64,000 nt of DNA, from assembly GCF_015476655.1 (NCBI RefSeq), contig NZ_JABFHF010000006.1:1-64000 (forward strand). Direction: 5' to 3'. Positions 63,125-64,000 of this stretch are shown one piece after another. A program made the position numbers and the translations under genes. This stretch comes from Aquiflexum lacus (GTDB lineage: Bacteria; Bacteroidota; Bacteroidia; Cytophagales; Cyclobacteriaceae). Under the pieces are notes generated by a model. The model was not told the origin of the DNA. It did no database searches and saw only the letters and a program-made list of their open reading frames with translations. The stretch's first letter is position 1. Each line of letters opens with the position of its first letter.

Positions 63125-63350
63125 GAGATATAAGTTTTTTACGCAACGCTGATAACGCTGATTGAGCTGATTTTCACGGATTGTTTTTATCTGTGAGTAG
63201 CTGCAAAATCAGCGTTATAACTGCCTGAATGCTTAATTCAGAAGGGATTCCTCTATTTAATGATTCTACCAGGGAGTACCATAAAAATTTAAATCCTAAT
63301 TTGAATTTAGAGCGGGGCAATGAACTTATGGCACAGCCCCCTGATTATTT
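63125..63350. repeat. Microrepeats with an inverted repeat after the Dabb gene
   Basis: AACGCTGATAACGCTGATT words (63145-63163) follow the Dabb stop. ATAACGCTGATT (63152-63163) is repeated inverted as AATCAGCGTTAT (63207-63218), giving a 12-bp stem with a large loop. The rest of the gap, to the stop of the next convergent gene at 63351, has no ORF. Confidence 0.7.
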
Positions 63351-63761
63351 TTAATCTTCATTCACAGGGAGCTGACTATTTGACCTACCCCCTATATCGC
63401 GGATATCTATTACTTCGAATACAACAAATTCGCTGGCTCCTCTCCATGGAAGAGGGTTTAAATATTCTTTATAGCGCAATTCGACGAATTTTCCTCCTGC
63501 CCTTTCTAGTTGGGTGACGACATCGTCTCCTTTCACACTGAAACGAAATTCATTGCTCTGTAAAGCACCCGCAGTAGGACTTTGGAATCCTTCTTGGACC
63601 ACCCTACCTTCCCAAGTTTTGAAGACATATCCCTTTTTCTCAAAGTAATTCAGGTTTCCACCTTTGATACCTTCGCTGAACACAAAATAATACCTCCAGT
63701 AGAATCCCCCTACTAGGACAATCACTATGGCTAAAATGGCGAACTTAACGTATTTGTTCAT
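63351..63761 (-). CDS. Membrane-anchored small protein of unknown function
   Basis: The 136-residue protein has an N-terminal membrane helix (about 6-23) and a short extracytoplasmic domain with GGNLNYFEKKGYVFKTWEGRVVQEGF. This family is widespread in Bacteroidota and is often mislabelled as 6-phosphogluconate dehydrogenase in databases, to which it shows no likeness. The role is unknown. The ATG at 63761 is the obvious start. Confidence 0.75.
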   Translation of the reverse strand: MNKYVKFAILAIVIVLVGGFYWRYYFVFSEGIKGGNLNYFEKKGYVFKTWEGRVVQEGFQSPTAGALQSNEFRFSVKGDDVVTQLERAGGKFVELRYKEYLNPLPWRGASEFVVFEVIDIRDIGGRSNSQLPVNED

Positions 63762-63916
63762 AATTGGTGTTTTAGAAAATTTTCCTACAAAACTTCAAAA
63801 ATTAAAGATGTCTACAATGACGCATTAAATTTGATATAATTGTATGAATAAAACAATAATCAATCACCAAAAAGAAAAAAGTAGAATGTGAGCGAATTAA
63901 CCTCACCTTCAGGAAA
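63762..63916. other. AT-rich gap before the msrB fragment
   Basis: A short stretch without ORF or repeat, containing the promoter of the 63,351 gene on the minus strand. Confidence 0.4.
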
Positions 63917-64000
63917 TTAATCCACTAACCATACCCATTTTTCATAACCCTCTTTTTCCATATCTTTTTTGGGTATGAATTTCATCGCTGCGGAATTCAT
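63917..64000 (-). CDS. msrB: Peptide methionine-(R)-sulfoxide reductase MsrB, 3' end only
   Basis: The minus-strand frame from the window edge reads MNSAAMKFIPKKDMEKEGYEKW and ends VWLVD. The NSAA-KFIPK-EGY pattern is the C-terminus of MsrB. The enzyme reduces methionine-R-sulfoxide. The rest of the gene lies outside the window, and only about 27 residues are visible, so the call is tentative. Confidence 0.65.
   Translation of the reverse strand: MNSAAMKFIPKKDMEKEGYEKWVWLVD

Noticed and set aside
63125-63350. tRNA or riboswitch in the Dabb downstream gap
   Set aside because: Only microrepeats and a large-loop inverted repeat are visible, without a cloverleaf or conserved riboswitch core.

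Overview
The window looks like chromosomal DNA of a free-living Bacteroidota, most likely order Cytophagales, family Cyclobacteriaceae. I base this on family content and style: GLPGLI-family protein next to a TonB-dependent-receptor-like barrel, DUF2141, menaquinone genes, a TolC/NodT-type RND operon with lipoprotein adaptor and outer membrane factor, -7 boxes of the Bacteroidota form TAnnTTTG, and few recognisable Shine-Dalgarno sequences. The genus is inference. I see no rRNA, tRNA, CRISPR array, integrase or transposase.

Layout. 0-3.2 kb: three copies of a ~133-bp hairpin repeat, then a myo-inositol oxygenase and a sodium:solute symporter. 3.4-7.2 kb: an AT-rich cassette of a 72-residue secreted cysteine peptide, a GLPGLI-family protein and a large TonB-dependent-receptor-like protein. 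7.4-8.3 kb: greA and a HIT hydrolase. 8.3-9.2 kb: CAGT microrepeats around a broken four-helix-bundle (S23-type) gene. 9.2-13.4 kb (minus strand): PfkB sugar kinase with sugar porter, a YciI-like exported protein, a DUF389 membrane protein. 13.8-16.7 kb: single-domain response regulator and an Mla-type lipid ABC importer (permease, ATPase, MCE protein). 16.7-21.6 kb: membrane-anchored endonuclease/exonuclease/phosphatase, aconitase, and a decay zone with two gene remnants. 21.7-25.8 kb: secernin-like C69 peptidase, membrane nitrilase, flavin amine oxidase. 25.9-29.7 kb: an outer-membrane barrel and a duplicated TlpA/barrel module. 29.9-35.6 kb: Tex, HicAB toxin-antitoxin, a DUF4143-type AAA ATPase behind two palindromes, and a small unknown protein paired with an S24 LexA-like repressor. 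35.6-43.8 kb: AEC transporter, Tat-exported aminotransferase, OmpA lipoprotein, RluF, PEP synthase, a BaeRF-like protein, an unknown protein. 44-49.7 kb: RND efflux operon. 50-53.7 kb: ATP-grasp enzyme, DUF2141 protein, MenE and MenB. 53.9-64 kb: frameshifted monoglyceride lipase, universal stress protein, methyltransferase, exported persulfide-dioxygenase-like/rhodanese fusion, sterol-desaturase-family hydroxylase, small membrane proteins, rhodanese, penicillin acylase, Dabb lipoprotein, a small anchored protein and the 3' end of msrB.

Genes that appear to act together: inositol oxygenase with the symporter (inositol or sugar acid use), sugar porter with PfkB kinase (8-bp overlap), MlaEFD (outer-membrane lipid homeostasis), the RND tripartite pump, MenE/MenB (menaquinone), and the sulfur-handling MBL-rhodanese plus rhodanese. 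Several genes are damaged (S23 nonsense codon, DUF5060 frameshift plus deletion, alcohol dehydrogenase tail, lipase frameshift), which could be real decay or, for the single-base cases, assembly error.

The most unusual points are: (i) short degenerate repeats at many gene 3' ends, always oriented with transcription and in several genes supplying the stop codon; (ii) the peptide-GLPGLI-receptor cassette with a hairpin after the peptide gene; (iii) two palindromes about three helical turns apart upstream of the AAA ATPase; (iv) the duplicated TlpA/barrel module.
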